Of a stretch of DNA of 64,000 nt, positions 32,648-42,688 are shown piece after piece (positions within the stretch are counted from its first letter, which is position 1; each line of letters begins with the position of its first letter). Where the stretch lies: the NCBI RefSeq assembly GCF_000599885.1, contig NZ_JFGT01000002.1, forward strand, positions 620,001 to 684,000. The letters are read 5' to 3'. A model generated the notes under the pieces. It saw only the letters and a list, made by a program, of their open reading frames with translations, was not told the DNA's origin and ran no database searches. The stretch comes from Pantoea sp. IMH (lineage in GTDB: Bacteria > Pseudomonadota > Gammaproteobacteria > Enterobacterales > Enterobacteriaceae). The position numbers and the translations under genes are program-made.

Positions 32648-33613
32648 TCAGTGAATACCGCCAATGCGGCTGAGGCGAACGCCGGTAGGCCATTCCCCTT
32701 CCTGCTTCTCAAAGCTCATCCAGATGGCGGTCGCTTTGCCAACCAGATTGCGTTCCGGGACAAAACCCCAGTAACGGCTGTCTGCGCTGTTGTCGCGGTT
32801 ATCGCCCATCATGAAGTACATCCCTTCAGGAACAACCCATGAAGATTGTGGCTGGCCCGGCTGCTGATAGTAAGAACTTGCCTGGCTTTGCGCCTCTGCG
32901 ACCAGCAGGATTGAGTGAGTCACATCTCCCAGTGTCTCCTCGCGCGTCGCCAGACGCAGACCGCCACGCATCGTTTCGCCTTGCGGCAGCTGATAGAAGC
33001 CATTTCCCTGTTCATTTCCCTCAAAACCGCTGAAGGTCTGAACAAAATCGCTTGGCTTAACATCAGAATAAGTCACTGCCAACGCTTTATCACAGGAATT
33101 ACCTGCGCCACAGGCCGGATTGATGGTGACGGTCTTGCTCAGCGGATCGTAACTGACCCGGTCACCCGGCAGTCCTACCACACGCTTGATGTAATCCAGG
33201 CTGGGTTTGTCAGGATATTTAAAGACGGCAATATCGCCGCGTTTAGGGTGCCCTGTCTGGATTAGCGTGGTTTGCGTAATAGGATCTTTGATCCCATAAG
33301 CATACTTTTCAACCAGAATAAAATCGCCAATCAGCAGCGTCGGCATCATCGATCCCGAGGGGATCTGGAACGGCTCGTAAATAAACGAACGTACGATGAA
33401 AACCAGCAGCAGCACCGGAAAAACCGACGCGGCGGTTTCCGCCCAGCCGGGCTTAGCCGCTTTGTTCTGCTCGCTGACGGTTTCCCCCGCCTTTGCCGCC
33501 GCTTCAGCCTGCCTGGCTTTGCGGGCTGGCGCCCATTTAAATTTATCAATACACCAGATAATACCGGTGACGAGTGTTGCTATCGCCAGAATCAGGGCGA
33601 ACATATTAGCCAT
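32648..33613 (-). CDS. lepB: signal peptidase I
   Basis: 321-residue inner-membrane leader peptidase. Two N-terminal hydrophobic segments flank a cytoplasmic loop; catalytic serine in PSGSMMPTLLIGDF, catalytic lysine region in YIKRVVGLPGDRVSYD, and the C-terminal box MGDNRDNSADSRYWGFV. It cleaves Sec and Tat signal peptides. It follows lepA after 26 bp, forming lepA-lepB. Confidence 0.96.
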   Translation of the reverse strand: MANMFALILAIATLVTGIIWCIDKFKWAPARKARQAEAAAKAGETVSEQNKAAKPGWAETAASVFPVLLLVFIVRSFIYEPFQIPSGSMMPTLLIGDFILVEKYAYGIKDPITQTTLIQTGHPKRGDIAVFKYPDKPSLDYIKRVVGLPGDRVSYDPLSKTVTINPACGAGNSCDKALAVTYSDVKPSDFVQTFSGFEGNEQGNGFYQLPQGETMRGGLRLATREETLGDVTHSILLVAEAQSQASSYYQQPGQPQSSWVVPEGMYFMMGDNRDNSADSRYWGFVPERNLVGKATAIWMSFEKQEGEWPTGVRLSRIGGIH

Positions 33614-33639
33614 TCCAGTTCCCTCGTAGCCTGCGGGCC

Positions 33640-35439
33640 TTATTTACTCTCTTTACCAACATGGAGAATGGCAAGGAACGCTTCCTGAGGCAGCTCAACG
33701 TTACCCACCTGCTTCATGCGCTTCTTACCGTCTTTCTGTTTCTGCAGCAGCTTTTTCTTACGGCTCACGTCGCCACCGTAGCACTTCGCCAGTACGTTTT
33801 TACGCAGCTGTTTAACGGTTGAACGCGCAATAATGTGGTTGCCGATGGCAGCCTGAATCGCGATATCAAACTGCTGGCGCGGGATCAGATCTTTCATCTT
33901 CTCCACCAGCTCGCGGCCACGGTACGGTGCATTATCGTTATGGGTAATCAGCGCCAGCGCATCCACGCGCTCGGAGTTGATCAACACATCGACGCGCACC
34001 ATGTTAGAAGCCTGGAAACGGATGAAGTTGTAATCCAGTGACGCATAGCCGCGTGAGGTGGATTTCAGGCGGTCAAAGAAGTCGAGTACCACTTCCGCCA
34101 TCGGGATTTCATAAGTCAGCGCCACCTGGTTACCGTGGTAGACCATGTTGGTCTGCACGCCACGCTTCTCGATACAGAGCGTGATGACGTTACCCAGGAA
34201 CTCCTGCGGCAGCAGCATATGACACTCGGCAATCGGCTCGCGCAGTTCTTCAATGTTGTTTAACGGCGGCAATTTGCCTGGGCTGTCAACGTAGACCGTT
34301 TCGCCGCCGGTAGTGACCACTTCATATACTACGGTTGGTGCCGTGGTGATCAGCTCCAGATCGTACTCACGCTCCAGGCGCTCCTGGATGATCTCCATAT
34401 GCAGCAGGCCAAGGAAGCCACAGCGGAAGCCGAAGCCCAGCGCCGTTGAGCTTTCCGGCTCGTAGAACAGCGAGGCATCGTTAAGGCTCAGCTTGCCCAG
34501 CGCGTCGCGGAAGGCTTCATAATCGTCAGAGCTGATAGGGAAGAGGCCGGCATACACCTGCGGCTTCACTTTCTTAAAGCCCGGCAGCGATTTTTCAGCC
34601 GGATTACGCGCCAGCGTCAGCGTATCCCCGACCGGTGCGCCGAGAATGTCCTTGATAGCGCAGACCAGCCAGCCCACTTCGCCGCAGTTCAGTACGTCAC
34701 GGTCAACGCGCTTCGGGGTGAAAATGCCCAGACGGTCAGCATTGTAGACCTGTCCGGTGCTCATCACTTTGATTTTTTCGCCCTTACGCATGGTGCCGTT
34801 TTTAATACGTACCAGCGATACCACGCCGAGATAGTTATCGAACCAGGAGTCGATAATCAGCGCCTGCAAAGGCCCTTCCGGATCGCCTTCCGGCGGCGGA
34901 ATATCGCGCACCAGGCGTTCGAGCACCTCAGGAACACCAACGCCGGTTTTCGCCGAGCAGCGCACCGCATCGGTGGCATCGATGCCCACGATGTCTTCAA
35001 TTTCCTGAGAAACACGATCGGGGTCGGCCGCGGGCAGATCGATCTTGTTTAACACCGGCACCACTTCCAGATCCATCTCCATCGCGGTATAGCAGTTTGC
35101 CAGGGTCTGGGCTTCAACCCCCTGCCCGGCATCCACCACCAGCAGCGCACCTTCACAGGCAGCCAGCGAGCGGGACACTTCGTAGGAAAAATCCACGTGG
35201 CCCGGCGTGTCGATAAAATTGAGCTGGTAAGTTTCACCGTCCGGCGCATGGTAATCGAGCGTTACGCTCTGCGCCTTAATGGTAATACCGCGTTCACGTT
35301 CAAGATCCATTGAATCCAGAACCTGCGCGGCCATTTCACGTTGGGTCAACCCACCGCAGATCTGAATCAGACGGTCAGAGAGCGTTGATTTGCCGTGGTC
35401 GATATGAGCGATGATAGAAAAGTTTCTTATATGCTTCAT
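33640..35439 (-). CDS. lepA: translation elongation factor 4 (LepA)
   Basis: 599-residue ribosomal GTPase, exactly the E. coli length. G1 [12 protein letters not shown]3 DTPGH and G4 NKIDLP are followed by EF-G-like domains and the specific C-terminal domain ([19 protein letters not shown]). It aids ribosome biogenesis and translation under stress. In E. coli rseC precedes lepA directly; here a Fur-boxed transport gene separates them. Confidence 0.97.
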   Translation of the reverse strand: MKHIRNFSIIAHIDHGKSTLSDRLIQICGGLTQREMAAQVLDSMDLERERGITIKAQSVTLDYHAPDGETYQLNFIDTPGHVDFSYEVSRSLAACEGALLVVDAGQGVEAQTLANCYTAMEMDLEVVPVLNKIDLPAADPDRVSQEIEDIVGIDATDAVRCSAKTGVGVPEVLERLVRDIPPPEGDPEGPLQALIIDSWFDNYLGVVSLVRIKNGTMRKGEKIKVMSTGQVYNADRLGIFTPKRVDRDVLNCGEVGWLVCAIKDILGAPVGDTLTLARNPAEKSLPGFKKVKPQVYAGLFPISSDDYEAFRDALGKLSLNDASLFYEPESSTALGFGFRCGFLGLLHMEIIQERLEREYDLELITTAPTVVYEVVTTGGETVYVDSPGKLPPLNNIEELREPIAECHMLLPQEFLGNVITLCIEKRGVQTNMVYHGNQVALTYEIPMAEVVLDFFDRLKSTSRGYASLDYNFIRFQASNMVRVDVLINSERVDALALITHNDNAPYRGRELVEKMKDLIPRQQFDIAIQAAIGNHIIARSTVKQLRKNVLAKCYGGDVSRKKKLLQKQKDGKKRMKQVGNVELPQEAFLAILHVGKESK

Positions 35440-35670
35440 TTATATGAATATTTTCGCTTAAACGTTCGGTTTAGTTCTCACGGTGAACAGAGCTATGGAC
35501 AACTCTCGCAATGTACCCGCCATCAATGAGCACGCATCTTACACTGTTAACCCCCGGCACGAAAGAATTCACGCGCTCTGGGGCACATCAAATTCGCGGC
35601 GTCACGCCGCTATTTCCACCTCTTCGCTCATCCATCACGCTTTCTCAATACGGACTAAAAACAGACGGCC

Positions 35671-35696
35671 AATAATAAGGGCCACCGAAGTGGCCC
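35671..35696 (-). terminator. terminator after the iron-complex binding protein gene
   Basis: Perfect 7-bp GC-rich stem (GGGCCAC, CGAA loop, GTGGCCC, 35679-35696) followed on the minus strand by TTATTATTGG. It lies 36 bp after the stop codon. The rest of 35440-35731 shows no gene. Confidence 0.7.
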
Positions 35697-35731
35697 GTCA
35701 TATCTGTTGCCGCTAATTTATTGAATAGCCA

Positions 35732-36862
35732 TCAATTCCTGGCTGGCAAGCTCACCCAGTAACCGGGCTGATAATCCAGCGGTAAAAACCGTTCATGGAA
35801 AGTACGGAATGTGGCGTCAGGATCAAGATCGCGAAACAGATCAGGATGCAGCCATTTTGCGATGACTTGAATGGCAACAAAGTTATAAGGACTGTCATAG
35901 AACTGATGCCAGATCGCGTGCGCGTTACCGTTGGTCGCAACCGGCAGCGTCCTGAAAGCAGGCCTGGCCATCAGTGCGGTCAGACGCTGTTCAGCTACCT
36001 TTAGATCGGCTCCCGGTCCCACGCCAACCCAACCGTCAGCCGTGTTGTAGTTCTTCCAGTTAGCGCCCGTAACGATCACCACATCTGGATTGGCGCTGAT
36101 GATCTCTTCCGGGTTAAGGGTACCGAAGGTGCCGGGAATAAGATCCTTAGCGATGTTTCTGCCGCCCGCGACATCGACCATCCGGCCAAAATTTTCATCG
36201 CCAAAGGACATACAGCACTCGTCAGTATAACCACCGGCACGATCAAGCATGACCGAGGGCCGTTTGCCCCGGTAATCCTTAAGACGGTCAGTAACGATAT
36301 TTACCTGCTCACGGCGGAAAGCCAGGATCTCTTCGGCACGCTCAGGTTTACCAAGCAGCTGTCCCATAATACGAATGCTCTTTTCGGCGTTTTCAAACGG
36401 CTTTTCGCGAAAATCAATGAACACCACCGGGATGCCCAGTTTCGTCAGTTTTTCGATAAGCTTGCCTTCATCCGTGGCGGCTTTGGATTCCAGGTTCATC
36501 AGCACCAGGTCCGGCTTGAGCGTCAGCGCCTGTTCAACGTTGAAGGTGCCATCCTTAGCGCCGCCAAACGTGGGCAGTTTTTTAATTTGTGGGTATTTCT
36601 TCTCATAGCTCTGATAACTGTCGAAATCCGCCTTAGGCAGATCGTCACGCCAGCCTACCACGCGGCTGAACGGCGCTTGCGTGTCAAAGGCGGCCAGCAG
36701 GTAAATTTGCCGTCCCTCACCCAAAATAATGCGTTTCACTTCCGATTTGATTTCAACCTGACGGCCGCTGACATCTTCAACGGTAAACGGCGCCGCCAAG
36801 GTTTGACAGGCCACAAACAGCCCGCAAACCAGCAGGCCTGCTTTTTTCAACAGAGATGGCAT
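35732..36862 (-). CDS. periplasmic iron-siderophore/heme ABC binding protein
   Basis: About 376-residue exported protein of the FepB/BtuF-type periplasmic-binding family (PF01497-like). A signal peptide (LLKKAGLLVCGLFVACQTLAA) precedes FTVEDVSGRQVEI and the paired lobes (LTLKPDLVLMNLES; SANPDVVIVTG). A start at 36862 is preferred over the one at 36874, but neither has a good ribosome site. No permease or ATPase gene is adjacent, so it must work with a distant transporter. The Fur box ahead implies iron control; the ligand is unknown. Confidence 0.8.
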   Translation of the reverse strand: MPSLLKKAGLLVCGLFVACQTLAAPFTVEDVSGRQVEIKSEVKRIILGEGRQIYLLAAFDTQAPFSRVVGWRDDLPKADFDSYQSYEKKYPQIKKLPTFGGAKDGTFNVEQALTLKPDLVLMNLESKAATDEGKLIEKLTKLGIPVVFIDFREKPFENAEKSIRIMGQLLGKPERAEEILAFRREQVNIVTDRLKDYRGKRPSVMLDRAGGYTDECCMSFGDENFGRMVDVAGGRNIAKDLIPGTFGTLNPEEIISANPDVVIVTGANWKNYNTADGWVGVGPGADLKVAEQRLTALMARPAFRTLPVATNGNAHAIWHQFYDSPYNFVAIQVIAKWLHPDLFRDLDPDATFRTFHERFLPLDYQPGYWVSLPARN

Positions 36863-36878
36863 GATTAACCCCATAAAA

Positions 36879-36897
36879 TTAAATGATTATCATTATC
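36879..36897 (-). promoter_or_regulatory. Fur box
   Basis: On the minus strand the 19 bp start GATAATGATAATCATT, matching the first 16 positions of the Fur consensus. It lies directly before the binding-protein gene, so iron-replete repression is expected. Confidence 0.8.
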
Positions 36898-37092
36898 AAT
36901 TCAGGCAGATGCTACGACGTTGCCGGATTTAACACAAGATATGTCACTTTATTTCTTAATATTTCTGTTAAAAGGGGCTGTCAGGCTGAGATAACCCGCG
37001 AAAAATTACCGGTTAAGCCTTTTTTCAAGCAGGGGAAAACGTGGGCAGGTAAGGTGTTAATCTGGCCGCCGCCACAGCGATGGCGGCCGGCC

Positions 37093-37557
37093 TCAGGCTT
37101 CGGTTTCTACACGAAGCGCATCGTGTGGAAGGGCAATGCTCAGGATAACCGGCTGGAATGCGGCGGACTTGCTCAGATAACCTGAAATGCCTTTGGCGAT
37201 AATAAAGCCGCCGATACCGCCTAACAGCGCTCCCGCCGCCGCCGCCAGATCGCTGTGAAACAGCATCTGAAACAGGCCGGCCAGGATAAACAACCCCACC
37301 AGCGGCGTCATATAGACCAGCAGCGCGGAGCTGAGCAGGCTTTGTTCAGCAATACCCAGTTCGATACGCTGCCCGGGCGACAGCGGTTCAGCCGTGGCGA
37401 TTTTCATCACGTGCGCGTTTTTCGGCCCAAGCTTGTTGAGCATATGGCTGCCGCAGCCTTTGCGGGCGGAACAGCTGCTACAGGATGTTTTTATTTCTGA
37501 GTGCAGCGTCGCCACGCCATCCTGGCATGATACGACTGTGGCCCATTCTCTCATCAT
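37093..37557 (-). CDS. rseC: SoxR-reducing / sigmaE regulator RseC
   Basis: 154-residue inner-membrane protein with a cysteine-rich N-terminus (CSSCSARKGCG), two central membrane helices (SSALLVYMTPLVGLFILAGLFQML; AAGALLGGIGGFIIAKGI) and a cytoplasmic tail. In E. coli it belongs to the SoxR-reducing system and mildly affects sigmaE. Its ATG overlaps the rseB stop by 4 bp. Confidence 0.93.
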   Translation of the reverse strand: MMREWATVVSCQDGVATLHSEIKTSCSSCSARKGCGSHMLNKLGPKNAHVMKIATAEPLSPGQRIELGIAEQSLLSSALLVYMTPLVGLFILAGLFQMLFHSDLAAAAGALLGGIGGFIIAKGISGYLSKSAAFQPVILSIALPHDALRVETEA

Positions 37558-38507
37558 TTTGCGTTACCCAGATTGATGCCGTCAGCAATGCGTTTAGCGG
37601 TAGCGGGTGGCAATTCCCCCACCACCGTAATTTCACGGTTATTACGTATTTCAGTATGCACCGTACGCCGTCCGGTACGCAAAAGCTGTGAGGCCGCATT
37701 TTTATCCGCTGCGCTGATGTTAATGGAGAAGCTGAACAGGCCGTCAGAATAGAGCCGGGATTCCACGGGCTTATTCAGGGAAGGGATCTGCCTGCGGCTC
37801 TGAGTCACTTCTTTCATGCCCACGGGTAACCATCCCGCCTGCCAGTCAAACTTCACCTTATCGCCCTGCGGCACGGAAAGCGCAGGCGGCAGCGTCGCCT
37901 TAACCAGCCCCTGCATCATTTTGCTTACGCCTTCATCAATGGCGAAGCTGACAACGCGATACTGCTCCAGGGTTTCGCCATCACGATCCAGCAGATCGAC
38001 ACGCAGCGGCAGCTTGGTATCACTGTCCATCCAGACGATATAACTGTAGCGGGTACCGTCCCGGGCCACGATGCGAATAACTTCGCAGAGCTGGTCGGCG
38101 ATGCGGGTCCGGCCCACGGCGACAAAATCATAGTTTTCAGAGAGCTGTTTAAAATCTGCGAAAACCAGTGACGGCATTGAGTCCACGATATGATCGCCCG
38201 CCAGCGTAAAAGGCTCCAGGCCAGGTTCGAAATAGCTGACTTCGTTGCCCCGCTGGATAATTTCCCGGCGCGGACCGTCCATATGCAGCAACTGCGCATA
38301 CGTTTTATTATCAAGGACGGCGTGGCGGTAACGCATCGACTCTATCCCGAGCCTGGAAACGTTAATGTAGGCGAGTTCGTAACTGAGGGTCTGGCTGGCC
38401 TGCTCCATCTGTTGAAGAAGCGCCCCGGAGGTGGTTTCCGCCGGGGCGACGCTGGAGTACATCAGGCTGCCAGCCATAAGGCTGACGGCGTACCAAAAGT
38501 GCTTCAT
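37554..38507 (-). CDS. rseB: periplasmic sigmaE modulator RseB
   Basis: 317-residue exported protein with a signal peptide ending in APAET. It binds the periplasmic part of RseA and protects it from DegS; lipoprotein or LPS signals displace it. Typical motifs include RHAVLDNKTYAQLLHMDGPRREI and YSYIVWMDSDTKLPLR. Its start overlaps the rseA stop by 1 bp. Confidence 0.95.
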   Translation of the reverse strand: MKHFWYAVSLMAGSLMYSSVAPAETTSGALLQQMEQASQTLSYELAYINVSRLGIESMRYRHAVLDNKTYAQLLHMDGPRREIIQRGNEVSYFEPGLEPFTLAGDHIVDSMPSLVFADFKQLSENYDFVAVGRTRIADQLCEVIRIVARDGTRYSYIVWMDSDTKLPLRVDLLDRDGETLEQYRVVSFAIDEGVSKMMQGLVKATLPPALSVPQGDKVKFDWQAGWLPVGMKEVTQSRRQIPSLNKPVESRLYSDGLFSFSINISAADKNAASQLLRTGRRTVHTEIRNNREITVVGELPPATAKRIADGINLGNAK

Positions 38508-39154
38508 TACTGCGACTGAATTCCTAGCGACTGGTTACCCGGGACCTGGACAGCAGCCTGCTGCGCAGGGCTATGCCCGAACTGAAGCTGCTCGGAATGC
38601 AAACGGCGCTGAAGTTCATAATCCTGCAGCATCGCATTGACGCGACGGCGCTGATCCTGAACCTGCTGCGGCGCATTGCCGTTAAGCGCGCTTTCAGAAG
38701 GGACACCGAGACTGACCGGTGAAGCCTGGCCCATCATTGGCAACGTATTGAATACCGGTGAGTCAGACGCCGCCTGGCCATCCTGTGGCGCGTTATAGTG
38801 CTGTACGCCAACGATCACGGCCAGCGAGACACAGGCAGCAACACCAACCTGCGTGATCTGGGCCGCCCAGGGGCGCATTTTTTGCCAGAACGGCAATTTG
38901 ACATACTGTTCCGGCTTCGGCTGTGCTTCAGGAATGAGAGGTGCCGGCCTTGCCGGTTCATTTTCAATCGCTGCCGCTACGCGGGCGGCGATATCAACGT
39001 ACACGAACTGAGCGGTATCACCACGCAGGGTATCGCGAATCAGATGATAGCTTTCCCAGTTTCTCTGTAGCGTGGCGTCTTCAGACAATGCGGATAACAC
39101 TTCATTATCTAAAGTCTCACCATCCATTAAAGCGGAAAGTTGTTCTTTCTGCAT
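38507..39154 (-). CDS. rseA: anti-sigmaE factor RseA
   Basis: 215 residues. The cytoplasmic sigma-binding domain starts MQKEQLSALMDGETLDNEVL; a single membrane helix near residue 100 (VGVAACVSLAVIVGVQHYN) is followed by a periplasmic domain rich in Q and R. It holds RpoE inactive until cleaved by DegS and RseP. Immediately downstream of rpoE with a 30-bp gap. Confidence 0.95.
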   Translation of the reverse strand: MQKEQLSALMDGETLDNEVLSALSEDATLQRNWESYHLIRDTLRGDTAQFVYVDIAARVAAAIENEPARPAPLIPEAQPKPEQYVKLPFWQKMRPWAAQITQVGVAACVSLAVIVGVQHYNAPQDGQAASDSPVFNTLPMMGQASPVSLGVPSESALNGNAPQQVQDQRRRVNAMLQDYELQRRLHSEQLQFGHSPAQQAAVQVPGNQSLGIQSQ

Positions 39155-39184
39155 GCCTAAGTACCCTTCCTGTGACCGCTATCG

Positions 39185-39760
39185 CTAGCGTTGGATAAGT
39201 GGTTGAATTTTATTATCAATAGCTTCTCGCGCCCGGAAAATACGTGAACGCACCGTTCCCACGGGACACTCCATGATGGCGGCTATCTCTTCATAGCTCA
39301 GGCCATCCAGCTCACGTAACGTAATCGCCATACGTAAGTCTTCAGGAAGCGTCTCAATAGTGCGGAAAACGATCTGTCTCAATTCCTCAGACAACATTAA
39401 GTTCTCAGGGTTCGAAATTTCTTTAAGCGCGCCCGCACTTTCGAAGTTTTCAGCATCAATAGCATCAACGTCACTGGCAGGAGGACGTCGTCCCTGCGCA
39501 ACCAGATAATTTTTCGCCGTGTTTACGGCAATCCGGTAAAGCCAGGTATAGAACGCGCTATCGCCACGAAAGGATTCCAGCGCCCGATAGGCTTTTATAA
39601 AGGATTCCTGTACTACGTCTGGCACATCGCCCGAGGGAACATAGCGGGAAACCAGACTCGCCACTTTATGCTGGTAGCGAACCACCAGTAAATTAAACGC
39701 CTTCTGATCCCCTTTCTGCACTCGCTCAACGAGAACCTGATCCGTTAACTGCTCGCTCAT
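39185..39760 (-). CDS. rpoE: extracytoplasmic stress sigma factor RpoE
   Basis: 191-residue ECF sigma factor, the E. coli length. Region 2 (FIKAYRALESFRGDSAFYTWLYRIAVNTAKNYL) and region 4 (MAITLRELDGLSYEEIAAIMECPVGTVRSRIFRAREAI) are intact. It directs the envelope stress response and leads rpoE-rseABC. A sigmaE-type promoter and a small overlapping leader ORF precede it. Confidence 0.97.
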   Translation of the reverse strand: MSEQLTDQVLVERVQKGDQKAFNLLVVRYQHKVASLVSRYVPSGDVPDVVQESFIKAYRALESFRGDSAFYTWLYRIAVNTAKNYLVAQGRRPPASDVDAIDAENFESAGALKEISNPENLMLSEELRQIVFRTIETLPEDLRMAITLRELDGLSYEEIAAIMECPVGTVRSRIFRAREAIDNKIQPLIQR

Positions 39761-39858
39761 CCGAGGTAATGTCTCCCCAAATCTTTTTCCACGCGTTGAT
39801 GAACTACCCGCAACAACCTATCTATTTCGAGCAAGCATCCGGTTTGATTGATCATCAT
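39757..39858 (-). CDS. small leader ORF overlapping rpoE start (RseD-like)
   Basis: 33 codons beginning MMINQTGCLLEIDRLL; its TGA overlaps the rpoE ATG (ATGA). E. coli has a short ORF, rseD, translationally coupled to rpoE at this position; I cannot confirm sequence similarity. The ATG would lie upstream of the sigmaE-dependent transcript start, so only transcripts from upstream promoters would carry the whole ORF. Confidence 0.3.
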   Translation of the reverse strand: MMINQTGCLLEIDRLLRVVHQRVEKDLGRHYLG

Positions 39859-39870
39859 GAGTAAAGTTCC
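39843..39870 (-). promoter_or_regulatory. sigmaE-dependent autoregulatory promoter of rpoE
   Basis: The minus strand reads GGAACTT (39870-39864), a 16-bp spacer, then TCAAA (39847-39843), matching the sigmaE consensus. It lies about 80 bp before rpoE, as in E. coli P2-type autoregulation. The rest of the 39761-40216 divergent spacer also holds the NadR box of nadB. Confidence 0.75.
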
Positions 39871-40196
39871 ATTACGACCTTATAATTTTGAGTTCCCGGC
39901 AGAAAGAGAAGACCGGTACGTTTTTTGTTATAACCGGCCTGAAGCCTCTGCTTTCTTCTGGTTTTGCTTTAAGGCGCAGCGCTTTGCACTAACGCCGCAG
40001 AGTAACTCATGAGGCTCGTTATTTCACCTCTAAATCGCCACAGTCCAGGCGGGTTCGCAATATTAAACGGCGAAAAGCTGCTCTTCCCTTCTTTCCGGCG
40101 CCCGTTCGCCTCTGTCTCTCCTTTTCAACTTGCTGAACACAAGTTATGAAAAGCATTTTTCATCGCCGTCAGGAATGTTATGCTCACTAAACCTCC

Positions 40197-40214
40197 TGTT
40201 TAGTAAATTAAACA
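40197..40214 (+). promoter_or_regulatory. NadR operator of nadB
   Basis: TGTTTAGTAAATTAAACA is a perfect TGTTTA-N6-TAAACA NadR box. It ends 2 bp before the chosen nadB ATG, with a possible -10 (TATGCT, 40179-40184) just upstream, so NadR would block the transcript start or leader. Confidence 0.85.
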
Positions 40215-40216
40215 AA

Positions 40217-41818
40217 ATGACCTCTCTTTCCGAATACAGTTGTGACGTGCTTATCATCGGTAGCGGCGCTGCCGGCTTATCGCTGGCGCTGCGCCTGGCC
40301 GAAACGCATCAGGTAACGGTGCTCAGCAAGGGGCCTGTGAGTGAAGGATCCACTTTCTACGCGCAGGGCGGCATTGCCGCTGTGTTTGATGAAACCGACA
40401 GCATTGAATCTCATGTTGAAGATACGTTGATTGCCGGTGGCGGTCTTTGTGACCGTGAGGCGGTTTCGTTTATCGCCAGTAATGCGCGCCACTGCGTACA
40501 GTGGCTGATTGATAACGGCATGCTGTTTGATAAAGAGACGCCCGATAGCAGCGCCTCCCGCTATCACCTGACGCGGGAAGGCGGTCACAGCCATCGCCGC
40601 ATTCTGCATAGCGCCGACGCCACGGGCCGCGCCGTTGAAACGACGCTGGTCAGCCGCGCGCTCACCCACCCTAATATTCAGCTTATCGAACGCTGCAATG
40701 CGGTTGATCTTATCGTTTCGGATAAAATCGGTCTTGCCGGTGAACGTCGCGTGGTGGGGGCTTATATCTGGAACCGTAAACGTGAACGCGTGGAAACCTG
40801 CCGTGCCCGGGCTGTGGTGCTTGCTACCGGCGGCGCAGCGAAGGTTTACCAGTACACTACCAATCCCGATGTCGCCTCCGGTGACGGCATCGCGATGGCC
40901 TGGCGGGCGGGCTGCCGGGTGGCTAACCTGGAGTTTAACCAGTTTCATCCCACCTGTTTATTTCACCCGGAAGCACGGAATTTTCTGCTGACAGAAGCGC
41001 TACGTGGTGAGGGGGCGGTGCTGAAACGCCCGGATGGCTCCCGCTTTATGCCTGATTTTGATCCACGTGCTGAACTGGCGCCGCGAGACATCGTGGCCCG
41101 TGCCATCGATCACGAGATGAAGCGTCTCGGTGCAGACTGTATGTACCTGGATATCAGTCATAAACCTACTGAGTTCATTGAATCTCATTTCCCGACCATC
41201 AATGAAAAATTGAAAACGCTGGGCATTGACCTCACCAGAGAGCCAATACCGATTGTTCCGGCGGCACATTACACCTGCGGCGGCGTGATGGTTGACCAGC
41301 AAGGGCGCACCGATGTCACAGGCCTTTATGCCATCGGTGAAGTCAGCTATACAGGTCTGCATGGCGCCAACCGCCTGGCCTCCAACTCGTTGCTGGAGTG
41401 CCTGGTTTACGGCTGGTCAGCCGCTGAAGATATTCATCGCTATCTGCAAACCGTTACGCTGCCATCAACACTACCCGTCTGGGACGAGAGCCGCGTTGAT
41501 GATTCTGACGAACGCGTGGTCATCCAGCATAACTGGCATGAGCTGCGCCTGTTTATGTGGGATTACGTGGGGATAGTGCGGACCACCAAGCGGCTTGAAC
41601 GCGCGCTGAGACGCATCAATACGCTTCAGCAGGAGATTGATGAGTATTACGCTCACTTTCGCATCTCGAACAACCTTCTGGAGCTGAGGAATCTGGTTCA
41701 GGTGGCGGAACTGATTGTTCGCTGCGCCATGGCGCGTAAAGAGAGCCGCGGCCTGCACTTTACGCTCGACTACCCGGATATGCTGGATGAGGCCAGACCG
41801 ACGATCCTGACACCCTGA
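40217..41818 (+). CDS. nadB: L-aspartate oxidase
   Basis: FAD flavoprotein that oxidises aspartate to iminoaspartate, first step of de novo NAD synthesis (with NadA). 533 residues. The dinucleotide fold is [21 protein letters not shown]; substrate and flavin motifs [33 protein letters not shown] and [19 protein letters not shown] are intact. The ATG at 40217 fits the E. coli N-terminus, yet no Shine-Dalgarno sequence precedes it; an in-frame ATG at 40175 has AGGA immediately adjacent. Divergent from rpoE, as in E. coli. Confidence 0.95.
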   Translation: MTSLSEYSCDVLIIGSGAAGLSLALRLAETHQVTVLSKGPVSEGSTFYAQGGIAAVFDETDSIESHVEDTLIAGGGLCDREAVSFIASNARHCVQWLIDNGMLFDKETPDSSASRYHLTREGGHSHRRILHSADATGRAVETTLVSRALTHPNIQLIERCNAVDLIVSDKIGLAGERRVVGAYIWNRKRERVETCRARAVVLATGGAAKVYQYTTNPDVASGDGIAMAWRAGCRVANLEFNQFHPTCLFHPEARNFLLTEALRGEGAVLKRPDGSRFMPDFDPRAELAPRDIVARAIDHEMKRLGADCMYLDISHKPTEFIESHFPTINEKLKTLGIDLTREPIPIVPAAHYTCGGVMVDQQGRTDVTGLYAIGEVSYTGLHGANRLASNSLLECLVYGWSAAEDIHRYLQTVTLPSTLPVWDESRVDDSDERVVIQHNWHELRLFMWDYVGIVRTTKRLERALRRINTLQQEIDEYYAHFRISNNLLELRNLVQVAELIVRCAMARKESRGLHFTLDYPDMLDEARPTILTP

Positions 41819-42556
41819 TCAGCGAAACAGGTAAAAATCGCGGGTCAGGCTGCAGTGCGCTTCTGAATAACGCTGATCCGGCCCGCGAATGGTCATCCGA
41901 TCCAGAAGCAGCTCACCCGGTTGGGGAGAGAGTGCAAGCAGCACCCGGTTTGGCGGGCGCATTTCGTTATCAGAAATATCGGTGCGGGAACGGAGGTGCC
42001 AGCCGCGCGGCAAGGCATGCTCCACCAGCGCATTACCGGCTGTTGCTGGCAGGATGACGCAGAAAAAACCATCTTCCGCGATCAATTCTTCCGCACATTG
42101 CAACAGGATCTCATGCGTCAGGTCTGCGGTATAGCGGGCAGCAGCCCGCGCCGGGCTGGCGCACTCAACGCCGGGCGTAAAATAAGGCGGATTACTGACG
42201 ATCAGGTTGTAACGGTTTTCGCACTGCTTAGCCCACTGCCGGATATCATCCTGATGAATATGGATACGCTCACGCCAGGGCGATGCCTGAACATTCTCTC
42301 TGGCCTGTGCGGCGGCCTGCTCGTCGAGTTCAACCGCGTCCACGCTGACCGTCTGGCCGGTACGCTGAGCCAGCATCAGGGCGATCAGTCCGCTGCCGGT
42401 GCCGATATCCAGTACTCTCGTCACACCCGCGACCGGTGCCCAGGCACCCAAAAGAACGCCGTCCGTGCCAACTTTCATCGCGCAACGATCGTGGGCGACA
42501 AAAAACTGTTTGAAGGTAAATCCGTTGGCGCGCAGAACCGCTTTCTTTGAAGACAT
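41819..42556 (-). CDS. trmN6: tRNA1(Val) (adenine(37)-N6)-methyltransferase
   Basis: 245-residue class I SAM methyltransferase (E. coli YfiC/TrmN6) that methylates A37 of tRNA-Val. SAM motif [19 protein letters not shown] and the N6-adenine motif [10 protein letters not shown] are clear. The ATG at 42556, with AGGT about 8 nt upstream, gives the E. coli length; the frame continues open upstream without support. Convergent with nadB and divergent from srmB. Confidence 0.93.
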   Translation of the reverse strand: MSSKKAVLRANGFTFKQFFVAHDRCAMKVGTDGVLLGAWAPVAGVTRVLDIGTGSGLIALMLAQRTGQTVSVDAVELDEQAAAQARENVQASPWRERIHIHQDDIRQWAKQCENRYNLIVSNPPYFTPGVECASPARAAARYTADLTHEILLQCAEELIAEDGFFCVILPATAGNALVEHALPRGWHLRSRTDISDNEMRPPNRVLLALSPQPGELLLDRMTIRGPDQRYSEAHCSLTRDFYLFR

Positions 42557-42688
42557 TTGACTGACCTGAAGGGGAAACGGCGCTAGCATATGACAAAGTA
42601 TGTTGAAGGAAAAGTCATTAAGCCCACACAAACAGATGAAGATCGTGTTCAATCTGTCTATAATCAGCGCCCCAAACTGAGGTAGACC

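Noticed and set aside
39857-40012. Plus-strand ~51-codon ORF (MSKVPLRPYN...) divergent from rpoE
   Set aside because: Overlaps the sigmaE promoter, lacks a ribosome site, and I know no such protein there.
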